From NCBI RefSeq assembly GCF_003074055.1, contig NZ_CP029043.1, forward strand, positions 3,216,501-3,280,500: a DNA stretch of 64,000 nt. The letters run 5' to 3'. Below, piece by piece: positions 17,001 to 25,194 of the stretch (position 1 is the first letter of the stretch; the number at the start of each line of letters is the position of its first letter). The translations under genes and the position numbers were made by a program. The stretch comes from Streptomyces nigra. GTDB lineage: Bacteria; Actinomycetota; Actinomycetes; Streptomycetales; Streptomycetaceae. The notes under the pieces were generated by a model, which was given only the letters and a program-made list of their open reading frames with translations, made no database searches and was not told the origin of the DNA.

Positions 17001-17451
17001 TCAGTCCCGCCCGGGCCACCGCCGTGCTCGTCGCCGACGCGGCCGGTGCCGCCGTGCCGGGGCCCGGGTCCGGTACGGCCGACGCCGTCTCCGCCTCGTG
17101 CCGGCGCTGCCGGTAGGCCGCCAACGCCTTGTCCAGCGCCTTGAGTTCGATGCCCTGCCGGGCGAACTGCGCGCTGATCGCGGCCATCGTGCCGGGGACG
17201 CCGCTCACCGTCTCGTCGGTCGTCGCGGTGACCGCGCCGCGCTCGGCCGCGACGCTCTCCAACTCGCGCAGCAGGGAGGACTTCCCGACGCCCGCCACAC
17301 CGTGGAGGTGGAAGACGAAGCTGTGCCGCTCGTCGTCCGGCGGCAGATCGAAGTTGGCCCGGAAGCGGTCGATCTCGGCACGCCGGCCCACGAATCCCGC
17401 GCGCTTGCGCCGGGCGATCAGCTCCTGCATCGACGGCTGCGCCTGCGCCAC
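14041..17451 (-). CDS. P-loop (STAND-like) NTPase with long TPR array
   Basis: 1136 residues from the GTG at 17451 (GAGGGGA upstream); an internal Met at residue 8 is an alternative. Residues 51-58 are a Walker A motif (GVAGVGKS) inside an AAA/NACHT-type ATPase. IALFFDTYEQ resembles a Walker B strand. A central helical and winged-helix-like part follows (VRYHDVVRSAML). From about residue 550 to 1010 there are roughly thirteen tetratricopeptide repeats, many with the ALxDFDRALxxDP pattern. The N-terminal FVGRRAEIDRF is typical of signal-transduction ATPases, which oligomerise when the repeats sense a ligand. Roles in regulation, conflict or phage defence are known for the class; none is shown here. 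No effector domain is recognised. Confidence 0.82.
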   Translation of the reverse strand: MAQAQPSMQELIARRKRAGFVGRRAEIDRFRANFDLPPDDERHSFVFHLHGVAGVGKSSLLRELESVAAERGAVTATTDETVSGVPGTMAAISAQFARQGIELKALDKALAAYRQRRHEAETASAVPDPGPGTAAPAASATSTAVARAGLIGLGMVPAVGAFAGAIDAAQVAQSTDRARAALGARFRNHDDVRLVLEPLEVLTPVFLRELNEVAGRHPWIALFFDTYEQSSPFLDPWLLDLVTTDRYGRLPANLVVTLAGQYGPDPARWGDYAGFVTEFAVEPFTESEARQLLAAKGVVDEGAVNEVLRLSDRLPVLVSTLAGHPAGGPGPAGDPAATAVDRFLRWEEDPGHRATALACSFPRHLDEDVFGVVAGGEATGSYGWLSGLPFVSARDGRVRYHDVVRSAMLRQQRTRSPRRWADRHTALAETYGAWRTEAGEGLPADELWADPTWRELRLEETYHSLCARPRTALGPALADAVHACRVDEPAARGCAQVLYEAGEHADADQVRGWGRELLDALAAEPGAVLPALGLLLDRAALDDRTRAEAHSVRGREYRRADELDRALAECDRAVALDPESAMAHYGRGLTYARKGDHLAALADLDRADALRPGTAWIFAERAECLQALGRHEEAVAAFDRALALDPADEFVHANRGYSRQALGDHDGALSDFDRALETDPEYLWALVHRAEAHRALGSLDASFADLDTAVALAPDNAWLASERGDAYRLVGRYEDAVAELGRACELDPDYASVHAGLGFSLARLGCAAEARTAYDRAIELSPDYTWALVQRAHLRAELGDEEGRFADLDRAVAADGSSWWARTMRGVAHSDAGRHEAALADFDAALETDPDRADVLFVKTRALWELRRHEESLPLLDRVVRNDPGNAEALYFRGTLHRLRGRRAEAVRDFDRALAVRPDDAFLYEVRAGALISAGRLSEALADCEECLARDHETAWARARTVDILLWQERYDEALGVLDTLRPAAPDEDDFGVMVQCWYADLMTGCRERALATAEWLRAHDDHGIVMLALTVGAHDGLAVAETLWQEARHRMETEQDDTPHVGLLLTACALGQWQHADTVLAGLLAEDDWEELADVVTYLALLARTRGVDRACLGPRLTRATESRNALRDRHAAPV

Positions 17452-17546
17452 CGTACGTCCCCTCGTCCGACCGCCCCGAAGTCCGTCCCGCTCATTGTGG
17501 CGCAATGACGCCCGAACAACCGCGCGACGCGGGGAAGATGACCTCC

Positions 17547-18056
17547 ATGTCGACCACACCCCCACGTACCGCTCTGCGTCTCGCCGCCACGCTCCTGACC
17601 GGGACCGTGGCGCTCTACATCGCGCTCGTCGTCTTCGGGAACATCACGGACTTCGGTACGAACCAGCAGTTCGTGCGGCACGTCCTCGCGATGGACACGA
17701 CGTTCAAGGACGAGGACCTGATGTGGCGGGCCGTCACCGGCAAGGGACTTCAGGACGCCGCCTATGTCGCGATCATCGTCTGGGAGACCGTCGCCGCGCT
17801 CGTCCTCATATACGGCACCTGGCTGTGGGCGCGGCGCGACGACGCCCGGGCCCGTCGCTTCTCCACGTACGGGCTGCTGATGCTGATGCTGCTGTTCGGC
17901 GCCGGGTTCATCGCGATCGGCGGTGAGTGGTTCGCGATGTGGCAGTCCTCGGACTGGAACGGACTCGACGCAGCGACCCGGGTCTTCCTGCTGAGCGGCG
18001 TGGTGCTGATCGTGAACCACCTGCCGGCCGGGCAGGGCGGGAGCACGGAGGCCTGA
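17547..18056 (+). CDS. DUF2165-family small membrane protein
   Basis: 169 residues from the ATG at 17547 (GGGGAAG nine bases upstream; an ATG at 17538 is also possible). There are four hydrophobic segments, at about 13-33, 73-93, 110-130 and 145-160. The loop ITDFGTNQQFVRHVLAMDTTF is the hallmark of DUF2165, a four-helix membrane family of unknown function. It is divergent from the P-loop/TPR gene with 95 bp between them, so the two may share a promoter region. Confidence 0.85.
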   Translation: MSTTPPRTALRLAATLLTGTVALYIALVVFGNITDFGTNQQFVRHVLAMDTTFKDEDLMWRAVTGKGLQDAAYVAIIVWETVAALVLIYGTWLWARRDDARARRFSTYGLLMLMLLFGAGFIAIGGEWFAMWQSSDWNGLDAATRVFLLSGVVLIVNHLPAGQGGSTEA

Positions 18057-18080
18057 CGCACCTGGGGGACGGGGCGCCGG

Positions 18081-18638
18081 TCAGTCGACCACGACCACCG
18101 GCGTCCCGGTCTCGCCGAACTTCCACAGCGCCGCCCCGTCCGCCGCGCGCATCCGCACCCCGCCGGTCCGCTTGCCGTCGGCGGGCGGGGGCGAGGAGCC
18201 GTCCACGGCGTTGGAGAACGCGATGGAGATGCCGGACTTGGCGGCGAAGTACACGATGTTCTGGATCTGCACACCGTCGGAGCCCTGGGTGGCCATCGTC
18301 CGGGACGACACCGTGTAGCGGCCGGGGTCCGGGCTGACCGTGCCGGGCCAGACGGTGAAGGTCCGCCGGGCGGCGTCGCTCGCGTCGACCAGCCAGACCC
18401 GCTTGTCACCGAGGTCGTAGACGATCCGGCGGCCGGTGCCGGAGTCGGCGGGCACCTCGGCGGGCCGGGGCGTCCTCGACGGCGCGGGGCTCGCCTGCGG
18501 GGACGCCGACGCGTGCGGCCGGGCCTTCCCCGCCGTCGGGTGCGGGCCCTGGTCGGCCTGCACGGCGAGGACGGCGACGGCGGCTATGGCGCCCACCGTC
18601 AGACCGGTCACCCAGACCCTGGTAGCAGGCACGGGCAC
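18081..18638 (-). CDS. L,D-transpeptidase-fold exported protein lacking the catalytic Cys/His
   Basis: 185 residues from the GTG at 18638. An N-terminal hydrophobic segment (VTGLTVGAIAAVAVLAVQA) is a signal or anchor, followed by a Pro/Ala/Ser linker to about residue 68. The rest follows the YkuD pattern: RRIVYDLGDKRVWLVDA, DPGRYTVSSR, and a C-terminal GVRMRAADGAALWKF ... GTPVVVV. In active L,D-transpeptidases the last block reads SHGC(I/V)RM. Here it is RTGGVRM, so both the catalytic His and the nucleophilic Cys are absent. It is probably a non-catalytic cell-wall binding relative. Confidence 0.72.
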   Translation of the reverse strand: MPVPATRVWVTGLTVGAIAAVAVLAVQADQGPHPTAGKARPHASASPQASPAPSRTPRPAEVPADSGTGRRIVYDLGDKRVWLVDASDAARRTFTVWPGTVSPDPGRYTVSSRTMATQGSDGVQIQNIVYFAAKSGISIAFSNAVDGSSPPPADGKRTGGVRMRAADGAALWKFGETGTPVVVVD

Positions 18639-18724
18639 GCATCTCCTCGGCTACGGAAAGCTATGGACGGCCGTCGGCGGCCACGGAACGCGCCGACGGC
18701 TACGGAACGCCGGCGAGTCCACCA

Positions 18725-18755
18725 GCGAGGGTCGGATCATCGTACCGACCCTCGC
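18725..18755 (-). terminator. Hairpin after fbiC
   Basis: A perfect 11-bp stem, GCGAGGGTCGG (18725-18735) with CCGACCCTCGC (18745-18755), and a 9-base loop, 13 bases beyond the fbiC stop in the direction of its transcription. Confidence 0.75.
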
Positions 18756-18768
18756 CGGGGGCTCCCCG

Positions 18769-21354
18769 TCAGTCCAGGACGGGCAGCAGCTCGGGCAGGT
18801 GCCCGTCGGAGGCGGCCGCCGCCCGCTGCCGCTCCTCGGGCACCTCGCCGTACAGGGTGGTGCGCGGCTTCGCCGGCCGCCCGGCCGCCTCGGCGACCGC
18901 CACCAGATCCCGTACGGACTTGTAGGAGCCGTACGACGACCCCGCCATCCGCGAGATCGTCTCCTCCATCAGCGTGCCGCCCAGGTCGTTGGCGCCGGAG
19001 CGGAGCATCTCCGCCGCCCCCTCGGTGCCCAGTTTGACCCAGCTCGTCTGGATGTTGGGGATGTGGGGGTGGAGGAGGAGCCGGGCCATGGCCGTGACGG
19101 CGCGGTTGTCGCGGACCGTCGGGCCGGGGCGGGCGATGCCCGCGAGATAGACCGGGGCGTTGGTGTGGATGAACGGGAGGGTCACGAACTCGGTGAAGCC
19201 GCCCGTGCGCTGCTGGATGCCGGCCAGGGTGCGCAGATGCCCGAGCCAGTGGCGGGGCTGGTCGACATGGCCGTACATCATCGTCGAGGAGGAGCGGAGG
19301 CCCAGTTCGTGGGCGGTGGTGACGACCTCGATCCAGGTCGCGGCCGGCAGCTTGCCCTTGGTGAGGACCCAGCGGACCTCGTCGTCCAGGATCTCCGCCG
19401 CCGTGCCCGGGATGGAGTCCAGGCCGGCCTCCTTGGCCGCCGTCAGCCACTCGCGGACGGACAGGCCGGTGCGGGTGGCGCCGTTGACGACCTCCATCGG
19501 GGAGAAGGCGTGCACGTGCATGCCGGGGACGCGTTCCTTCACCGCCCGCGCGATGTCGAAGTACGCCGTGCCGGGCAGGTCGGGGTGGATGCCGCCCTGC
19601 ATGCAGACCTCCACCGCGCCGACGTCCCACGCCTGCTGGGCACGGTCGGCGACCTGGTCCAGGGAGAGCGTGTAGGCGTCGGCGTCGGTGCGGCGCTGGG
19701 CGAACGCGCAGAAGCGGCAGCCGGTGTAGCAGACGTTCGTGAAGTTGATGTTCCGGGTGACGATGTACGTCACGTCGTCGCCGACCGCCGTTTTCCGGAC
19801 GTCGTCGGCGACGCGGCAGAGCGCGTCCAGGGCGGGCCCGTCGGCGTGCAGCAGGGCGAGCGCCTCGTCGTCGGTGAGCCGGGTCGGGTCGTCGGCGGCG
19901 ACCCGGAGCGCCTGGCGGACGTCGGTGTCGATGCGCTCGGGGGCCATGCCGGGCGCTGCGGCCTCCCGCAGGGCGCCCCAGTCGCCGTACACCTCGTCGA
20001 AGTCGTCGCGGCGGTCGGACGTTCGGCCCTCGGTGTCGATGGTGGCGTGCAGGTCGGTGCGGCCGGAGGAGACGAACGCCTCGTCGGGCTCCTGCCACGG
20101 GTGGCCCTCGACCACGGCGTCCGGCCGGGCGAGGCCCGTCTCCGGGTCGGCGAGCGCGCGGACGTGCGGCAGCAGCCGGGGGTCCAGCCAGGGCTCGCCA
20201 CGTGTCACGAACTCCGGGTACACGCAGAGCCGTTCGCGCAGCTCGAATCCGGCGTCGGCGGAGCGTCGGGCCAGTTCCTCGATACGCGGCCAGGGGCGCT
20301 CGGGGTTGACGTGGTCGATGGTGAGCGGGGAGACACCGCCCCAGTCGTCGATGCCGGCCGCGATCAGCCGGGCGTACTCGTGGTCGACGAGGTTGGGCGG
20401 GGCCTGGATGTTGCCGGCCGGGCCCATGATGAGGCGGGCCACGGCGACCGCCGCGACGAGGTCGTCCAGTTCCGCGTCGGGCATGGCGCGCATCGCGGTG
20501 TCCGGCTTGGCGCGGAAGTTCTGGATGATCAGCTCCTGGACGCCGTGGTGGGCGCGGGCGATCTTGCGCAGCGCGAACAGGGACTCGGCGCGCTCCTCGT
20601 AGGTCTCGCCGATACCGAGGAGGATGCCGGAGGTGAACGGCACGGAGGACCGGCCGGCGTCCTCCAGGACCCGCAGCCGGACGGCGGGCTCCTTGTCCGG
20701 GGAGCCGTGGTGCGGGCCGCCGGGCTCGGACCACAGTCGGGTCGCGGTCGTCTCCAGCATCATGCCCATGGAGGGCGCGACGGGCTTGAGGCGCTGGAAG
20801 TCGGTCCAGGTCAGGACGCCCGGGTTGAGGTGGGGCAGCAGGCCCGTCTCCTCCAGGATGCGGATGGAGATGGCGCGGACGTAGGCGATCGTGTCGTCGT
20901 AGCCGTGCGCGTCGAGCCACTCGCGGGCCTCGGGCCAGCGGTCCTCGGGCTTGTCGCCGAGGGTGATGAGGGCTTCCTTGCAGCCGAGGGCCGCGCCCTT
21001 GCGGGCGATGTCCAGCACCTCGTCCGGGGACATGAACATCCCGTGGCCGTCCCGGCGCAGCTTGCCGGGGACGGTGACGAAGGTGCAGTAGTGGCAGCGG
21101 TCCCGGCACAGGCGGGTGAGGGGGATGAAGACGCTCTTGGAGTAGGTGATGACCCCGGGCCGGCCGGCGGCCGCGAGGCCCGCGTCCCGGACCCGGGCGG
21201 CGGACGCGGCGAGGTCGTCGAGGGCCTCGCCGCGGGCCTGGAGCAGCACGGCCGCCTCGGACACGTCGAGGGCGACGCCGTCCCGGGCGCGTTTGAGGGC
21301 GCGACGCATGGAGTTCTCGGTCGGGCCGGTTCCGGGGGTCGCGGGAGTCGTCAT
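18769..21354 (-). CDS. fbiC: Bifunctional FO synthase
   Basis: 861 residues, the normal length of the fused CofG/CofH enzyme of actinobacteria. It makes 7,8-didemethyl-8-hydroxy-5-deazariboflavin, the chromophore of coenzyme F420, from tyrosine and the flavin precursor 5-amino-6-ribitylaminouracil. Two radical-SAM cluster motifs are visible: Cys83-x3-Cys87-x2-Cys90 (CRDRCHYC) in the N-terminal CofG half, and CYTGCRFC in the C-terminal CofH half. Both halves are complete. Several likely F420 users lie close by (luciferase-like proteins at 21449 and 30901; Ddn-like proteins at 25195 and 46049). The start at 21354 precedes the first conserved helix. Confidence 0.97.
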   Translation of the reverse strand: MTTPATPGTGPTENSMRRALKRARDGVALDVSEAAVLLQARGEALDDLAASAARVRDAGLAAAGRPGVITYSKSVFIPLTRLCRDRCHYCTFVTVPGKLRRDGHGMFMSPDEVLDIARKGAALGCKEALITLGDKPEDRWPEAREWLDAHGYDDTIAYVRAISIRILEETGLLPHLNPGVLTWTDFQRLKPVAPSMGMMLETTATRLWSEPGGPHHGSPDKEPAVRLRVLEDAGRSSVPFTSGILLGIGETYEERAESLFALRKIARAHHGVQELIIQNFRAKPDTAMRAMPDAELDDLVAAVAVARLIMGPAGNIQAPPNLVDHEYARLIAAGIDDWGGVSPLTIDHVNPERPWPRIEELARRSADAGFELRERLCVYPEFVTRGEPWLDPRLLPHVRALADPETGLARPDAVVEGHPWQEPDEAFVSSGRTDLHATIDTEGRTSDRRDDFDEVYGDWGALREAAAPGMAPERIDTDVRQALRVAADDPTRLTDDEALALLHADGPALDALCRVADDVRKTAVGDDVTYIVTRNINFTNVCYTGCRFCAFAQRRTDADAYTLSLDQVADRAQQAWDVGAVEVCMQGGIHPDLPGTAYFDIARAVKERVPGMHVHAFSPMEVVNGATRTGLSVREWLTAAKEAGLDSIPGTAAEILDDEVRWVLTKGKLPAATWIEVVTTAHELGLRSSSTMMYGHVDQPRHWLGHLRTLAGIQQRTGGFTEFVTLPFIHTNAPVYLAGIARPGPTVRDNRAVTAMARLLLHPHIPNIQTSWVKLGTEGAAEMLRSGANDLGGTLMEETISRMAGSSYGSYKSVRDLVAVAEAAGRPAKPRTTLYGEVPEERQRAAAASDGHLPELLPVLD

Positions 21355-21383
21355 CCTTCGAGCATACGAGCGGGCTGATCAGC

Positions 21384-21440
21384 GGTGGCCGTCAGGCGAC
21401 GAACGCCGCGTAACCGTCAGGGCGCAGTACCTCGTCCGCC
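21384..21440 (-). pseudogene. Remnant of a duplicated luciferase-like gene 3' end
   Basis: Directly downstream of the luciferase-like gene the same 3' coding sequence appears again in degraded form. The minus strand reads DEVLRPDGYAAFVA and a stop, against DEVLRALDGYADFVA and a stop in the intact gene. The two copies sit head to tail about 60 bp apart. Only some 17 codons survive, so this is the scar of a tandem duplication or of recombination with a paralogue. Confidence 0.7.
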
Positions 21441-21448
21441 GGTGGCGG

Positions 21449-22300
21449 TCAGGCGACGAAGTCCGCGTAGCCGTCCAGAGCGCGCAGCACCTCGTCCTCG
21501 CCGCCCGGCGGCAGTTGCACGACGACCTCCTCGATGCCGAGCTCGGCGTAGTGGGCGAGCTTGCCGGGGGTGGGGAAGACGGCGTACGGCACGACCTGGA
21601 GGGCGTCCGGGTCGCGTCCGGCGTCGGCCCAGACGGACCGCAGTCGGGGCAGGCTCTCGGACAGCCCGCGCCCGCCGATCGGCAGCCATCCGTCGGCGTA
21701 TTCGCTGATGTGGTCGAACAGTTTCGGCCCCGCGGCGCCGCCGATGAGAGTGCGCGGGCCGTTGAGGCGCGGGCCGCGCGGTTTCTGCACGGGCTTGGGG
21801 TGGGCGAAGCTGGCCCGGACGGACCCGAAGTCACCTTCGTAGGCGGTGGGTTCGTCGGCCCACAGGGCCCGCATCAGGGCCATCCGGTCGCGGACGAGGG
21901 CGCGGCGCGTGGACCAGTCGACGCCGTGGTCGGCGGCCTCCTCCACGTTCCAGCCGAAGCCGAGGCCGAGGGTGAAACGGCCGCCGGAGAGATGGTCCAG
22001 GGTGGCGATCTGCTTGGCCAGGTCGATGGGGTCGTGCTGGGCGACCAGGGTGATGCCGGTGCCGAGGCCGAGCCGCTCGGTGACGGCGGCGGCCTGGCCG
22101 AGGGCGACGAAGGGGTCGAGGGTGCGGCCGTACTCGGGCGGCAGATCGCCGCCGGCCGGGTACGGCGTGGTCCGCTCGACGGGGATGTGGGTGTGCTCGG
22201 GCAGATACAGCCCGGCGAATCCCCGCTGCTCCAGCTCACGGGCCAGCCGGGTCGGGGTGATCGTCTCGTCGGTGAGGAAGATCGTGGCGGAGATGCGCAT
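21449..22300 (-). CDS. LLM-class F420-dependent oxidoreductase
   Basis: 283 residues from the ATG at 22300. A longer upstream frame to 22474 has no conserved sequence. It has the luciferase-like TIM-barrel pattern: GFAGLYLPEHTHIPV near the N-terminus, then LGLGTGITLVAQHDPIDLAKQIATLDHLSGGRFTLGLGFGWN (in parts) and the C-terminal ELGIEEVVVQLP. This LLM subgroup usually uses F420 rather than FMN (family knowledge), which fits its position next to fbiC. The substrate is unknown. Its 3' end is duplicated just downstream. Confidence 0.88.
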   Translation of the reverse strand: MRISATIFLTDETITPTRLARELEQRGFAGLYLPEHTHIPVERTTPYPAGGDLPPEYGRTLDPFVALGQAAAVTERLGLGTGITLVAQHDPIDLAKQIATLDHLSGGRFTLGLGFGWNVEEAADHGVDWSTRRALVRDRMALMRALWADEPTAYEGDFGSVRASFAHPKPVQKPRGPRLNGPRTLIGGAAGPKLFDHISEYADGWLPIGGRGLSESLPRLRSVWADAGRDPDALQVVPYAVFPTPGKLAHYAELGIEEVVVQLPPGGEDEVLRALDGYADFVA

Positions 22301-22494
22301 GCCTGCATCTGTACCCCCGGCGGGCCACGATGTCCATACCGACTGGTCGGCACATTTCGGACGCTGCGCGCACCGCGTGATTGTCCGCCGATCCCCTTCC
22401 CCCGCACCGGAGTTCACGGCTGAATACAAGGGCTGCACGCACCACCCCCGCACCACGCACGCCATGGCACTCACGACGATCCGGGAGCATCAGC

Positions 22495-24009
22495 ATGTGC
22501 GAGGACGACCACGCGGGCCTGGGCCGCCGCGCGCTCTTCGTGACGGGCGCCGCCGCCGCGCTTACGTTGGGAAGCGTGACCTTCGCGTCAGGAGCCGACG
22601 ACCACCGGGGCACGCAGACCCGCACCGTGCGGGGCACCCTGCCACCCGGTTCCCCCGACTATGTGTACGTACCCGTCGAAGTCCCGCCCGGAGTACGGGA
22701 GATCAAGGTCTCCTACACCTACGAGAAGCCGTCCGTCCCGGCCGGGACCCCGGGCAACGCCCTCGACATCGGCATCTTCGACGAACGGGGCACCGACCTC
22801 GGCGGGCGCGGCTTCCGCGGCTGGTCGGGCGGGGCGCGCACGGAGTTCTTCATCCGGACGGACGAGGCCACGCCGGGCTATGTCCCCGGGCCGGTCCGCG
22901 CGGGCACCTGGCACATCGCCCTCGGGCCGTACACGGTGGCCCCGCAGGGCCTGCCGTACGAACTGACGATCACGCTCACGTACGGCGAGCCCGGCGAAGC
23001 CGTCCGGCCGGTGTACCCGTCGGAGCGGGCCGAGGGGCGGGGCCGCGCCTGGTACCGGGGCGACTGCCATCTGCACTCCTGGCACTCCGACGGCCGCCGC
23101 ACCCCCGCCGAGATCGCGGCGCTGGCGCGGGCGGCGGGCCTGGACTTCATCAACTCCTCCGACCACAACACGCACACCTCGCATCCGCACTGGGCCGAGG
23201 CGGCGGGGGACGACCTGCTGATCATGCTGGGCGAGGAGGTGACGACCCGCAACGGGCACGTGGTGGCGCTCGGCACCGACCCCGGCACTTTCGTCGACTG
23301 GCGCTACCGCGCTCGGGACAACCGCTTCGGCCGCTTCGCCCGGCGGATCCGGGAGGCGGGCGGCCTCGTCGTGCCCGCCCACCCGCACGCCACCTGCGTC
23401 GGCTGCAACTGGAAGTTCGGCTTCGGCGAGGCCGACGTGATCGAGGTGTGGAACGGCCCGTACACCCCGGACGACGAGGTGGCCCTGGCGGACTGGGACA
23501 GCACGCTGGTGGCGTCGGCGCGTTCCGGGTCGCGCTCCTGGATCCCGGCGATGGGCAACAGCGACGCGCACCGCGACCCCGACCCGGTCGGCGGCCCGCA
23601 GACGGTCGTCCTCGCCGACGACCTGACCCGCACCGCCATCCAGGAGGGCCTGCGCGCGGGCCGCTCCTATGTCGCCGAGTCGAAGAACGTCTCCCTGACC
23701 TTCGGCGCCTCCGGCGGCCGTGCCCGGCACGCGGGCATCGGCGAACGCCTGGAGGTGGACCCCGACACCCCCGTGACGGTCCGCCTGCAGGCGAAGGGCG
23801 CCCCCCGCTGCACGATCCGCTTCGTCACCGACCAGGGCGTCCTCTTCACCACCGACCCCCTCCCGGTCTCGGGCACCGGCACGGCCGAATGGCGCACCAC
23901 CCCGGCCAACGCGGCCTACGTCCGGGCGGAACTCCGCCATGAGACCGCGGCGGGGCCGCTGCCGGGGGCTCTGGCGGCGTTCACGAACCCGATTTTTCTG
24001 GGACGTTGA
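22495..24009 (+). CDS. Exported CehA/McbA-family metallohydrolase (PHP domain)
   Basis: 504 residues from the ATG at 22495 (GGGAG eight bases upstream). A twin-arginine-type leader (GRRALFVTGAAAALTLG) is followed by a beta-rich N-terminal domain. From about residue 180 there is a PHP phosphoesterase domain with metal ligands in GDCHLHSWHSDG, NSSDHNTHTS, VVPAHPHATC and GNSDAHRD. CehA-like members hydrolyse aryl esters, carbamates or phosphoesters with a multinuclear metal site. Export by Tat fits a folded metalloenzyme. The physiological substrate is not evident. The flanking genes are unrelated, so no operon is inferred. Confidence 0.88.
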   Translation: MCEDDHAGLGRRALFVTGAAAALTLGSVTFASGADDHRGTQTRTVRGTLPPGSPDYVYVPVEVPPGVREIKVSYTYEKPSVPAGTPGNALDIGIFDERGTDLGGRGFRGWSGGARTEFFIRTDEATPGYVPGPVRAGTWHIALGPYTVAPQGLPYELTITLTYGEPGEAVRPVYPSERAEGRGRAWYRGDCHLHSWHSDGRRTPAEIAALARAAGLDFINSSDHNTHTSHPHWAEAAGDDLLIMLGEEVTTRNGHVVALGTDPGTFVDWRYRARDNRFGRFARRIREAGGLVVPAHPHATCVGCNWKFGFGEADVIEVWNGPYTPDDEVALADWDSTLVASARSGSRSWIPAMGNSDAHRDPDPVGGPQTVVLADDLTRTAIQEGLRAGRSYVAESKNVSLTFGASGGRARHAGIGERLEVDPDTPVTVRLQAKGAPRCTIRFVTDQGVLFTTDPLPVSGTGTAEWRTTPANAAYVRAELRHETAAGPLPGALAAFTNPIFLGR

Positions 24010-24069
24010 CGAATTCCCCGGCATCAAGATCAAGCCAAGCCAGGGACATCCGGGGCCGGCCTGTTCGCC

Positions 24070-24267
24070 ATGGGTGCCGGCACGGCGTTCGCCGCTTCGT
24101 GGCACACCATGCCGACGCTGTCGACCGACGGTGCCAGGTTCCACCACGGGCAGTACAAGTGGTGGCCCGCCGGTCAGAACCATGGCGCCTTCGAGTGGAA
24201 GGGGCAACTCCAGACCCTGTCGCTGGTGGGGCGGCGCGTCGACCCGGAACTCATCCGCCGCGACTGA
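24070..24267 (+). CDS. Short unassigned ORF, possible gene fragment
   Basis: 65 codons from the ATG at 24070; the frame is open upstream to about 24010. The sequence begins GAGTAFAASWHTMPTLSTD, like the end of a hydrophobic segment, and continues FHHGQYKWWPAGQN and GAFEWKGQLQTLSLVG. It matches no family I know. It has no convincing ribosome-binding site and starts within 60 bp of the PHP gene stop, so it could be a remnant of a larger lost gene. It ends just before the convergent EEP gene. Confidence 0.3.
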   Translation: MGAGTAFAASWHTMPTLSTDGARFHHGQYKWWPAGQNHGAFEWKGQLQTLSLVGRRVDPELIRRD

Positions 24268-24285
24268 GCGACGTCAGTCGGCCAG
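24266..24285. terminator. Short hairpin between convergent genes
   Basis: CGACTGA and TCAGTCG (arms within 24261-24281) form a 7-bp stem around the stop codons of the small ORF and the convergent EEP-family gene. It is a weak candidate bidirectional terminator. Confidence 0.3.
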
Positions 24286-25089
24286 GTCCGCCGTGACCGC
24301 CGCGTGGTCGGAGGGCCAGATGCCGGCGATCGGGGTGTCGCAGGCGCGGTGGACCGAGCGGACGTGGCCGAGTCCGCGTTCGCCCGGGGGGCCGACGTGG
24401 ATGTAGTCGATACGGGCGCCCGGCTCCAGGGTGGCCGCGGCGTAGGGGTTCCGGGGGTCCCAGGTGAGGGCGGGGGCGGCCGGGTCGGCGTACTCCCAGG
24501 CGTCGAGGAAGACCTGACCCGGGACGGGCGGCGCGGTGCGCAGACCGCCGAAGAGGCGGACCTCGTCGGAGTCGGGGAAGGCGTTGAAGTCGCCGGTGAC
24601 GACGGCCGGGAAGGGCGTCCGGCCGCGGTGCTCGGCGACGAACCGGGCCAGGGCGGTGACCTGTTCGACGCGGACGGCCGAGGCGTGCGGGGCGGAGGTC
24701 AGATGGGTGGTGAAGAACGGGATGTCGTACTCGGGCGTGGCCAGCCGGGCGTGCAGGGCGAGGCGTCCGTCGTCGAGGTCGGCGGGCACGGGCAGGCGCA
24801 GGACGTGCCGGTCCACGACCGGCCAGCGGCTGAGGACGGCGGTGCCGATGTCGGCCGTGGGGTCCCCGATCCGCGCCCGCCAGCGCTCCGGGGCCGGGGA
24901 GGGCGCCCACGCCCAGTGCAGGCCCAGCTCACCGGCCAGCCACTCGGCCTGGTTCTCGCCGTCGGCGGCCCAGACCTCCTGAAGGCCGACGACGTCCGGG
25001 CGCAGGTCGCGCAGCGCGGCGAGGATGGCCTTGCGCCGGTCCTGCCAGGGGCCGAACCGCCACCACAGGTTCCACGTCACGACCCGCAT
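24274..25089 (-). CDS. Endonuclease/exonuclease/phosphatase (EEP) family protein
   Basis: 271 residues from the ATG at 25089, which begins right at the first EEP strand (MRVVTWNLWWRFG). The family's metal and catalytic blocks are present: NLWW, DVVGLQEVW, FTTHLTSAP, VTGDFNAFPDS, RIDYIHV and SDHAAV. EEP enzymes cleave phosphodiesters or phosphomonoesters; without a signal peptide this one should be cytoplasmic. No neighbour suggests a particular substrate. An upstream extension to 25143 is open but not conserved. Confidence 0.9.
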   Translation of the reverse strand: MRVVTWNLWWRFGPWQDRRKAILAALRDLRPDVVGLQEVWAADGENQAEWLAGELGLHWAWAPSPAPERWRARIGDPTADIGTAVLSRWPVVDRHVLRLPVPADLDDGRLALHARLATPEYDIPFFTTHLTSAPHASAVRVEQVTALARFVAEHRGRTPFPAVVTGDFNAFPDSDEVRLFGGLRTAPPVPGQVFLDAWEYADPAAPALTWDPRNPYAAATLEPGARIDYIHVGPPGERGLGHVRSVHRACDTPIAGIWPSDHAAVTADLAD

Positions 25090-25194
25090 CGGCAGCCACC
25101 CGCTCTCGTCCTGGCGCACATGGAGGCAACGGTCCGGCAACACTTCGCCGGACGTGCCCAGGCTTCCCCGAGGGACCCAGGAGACTAGCCCTTC

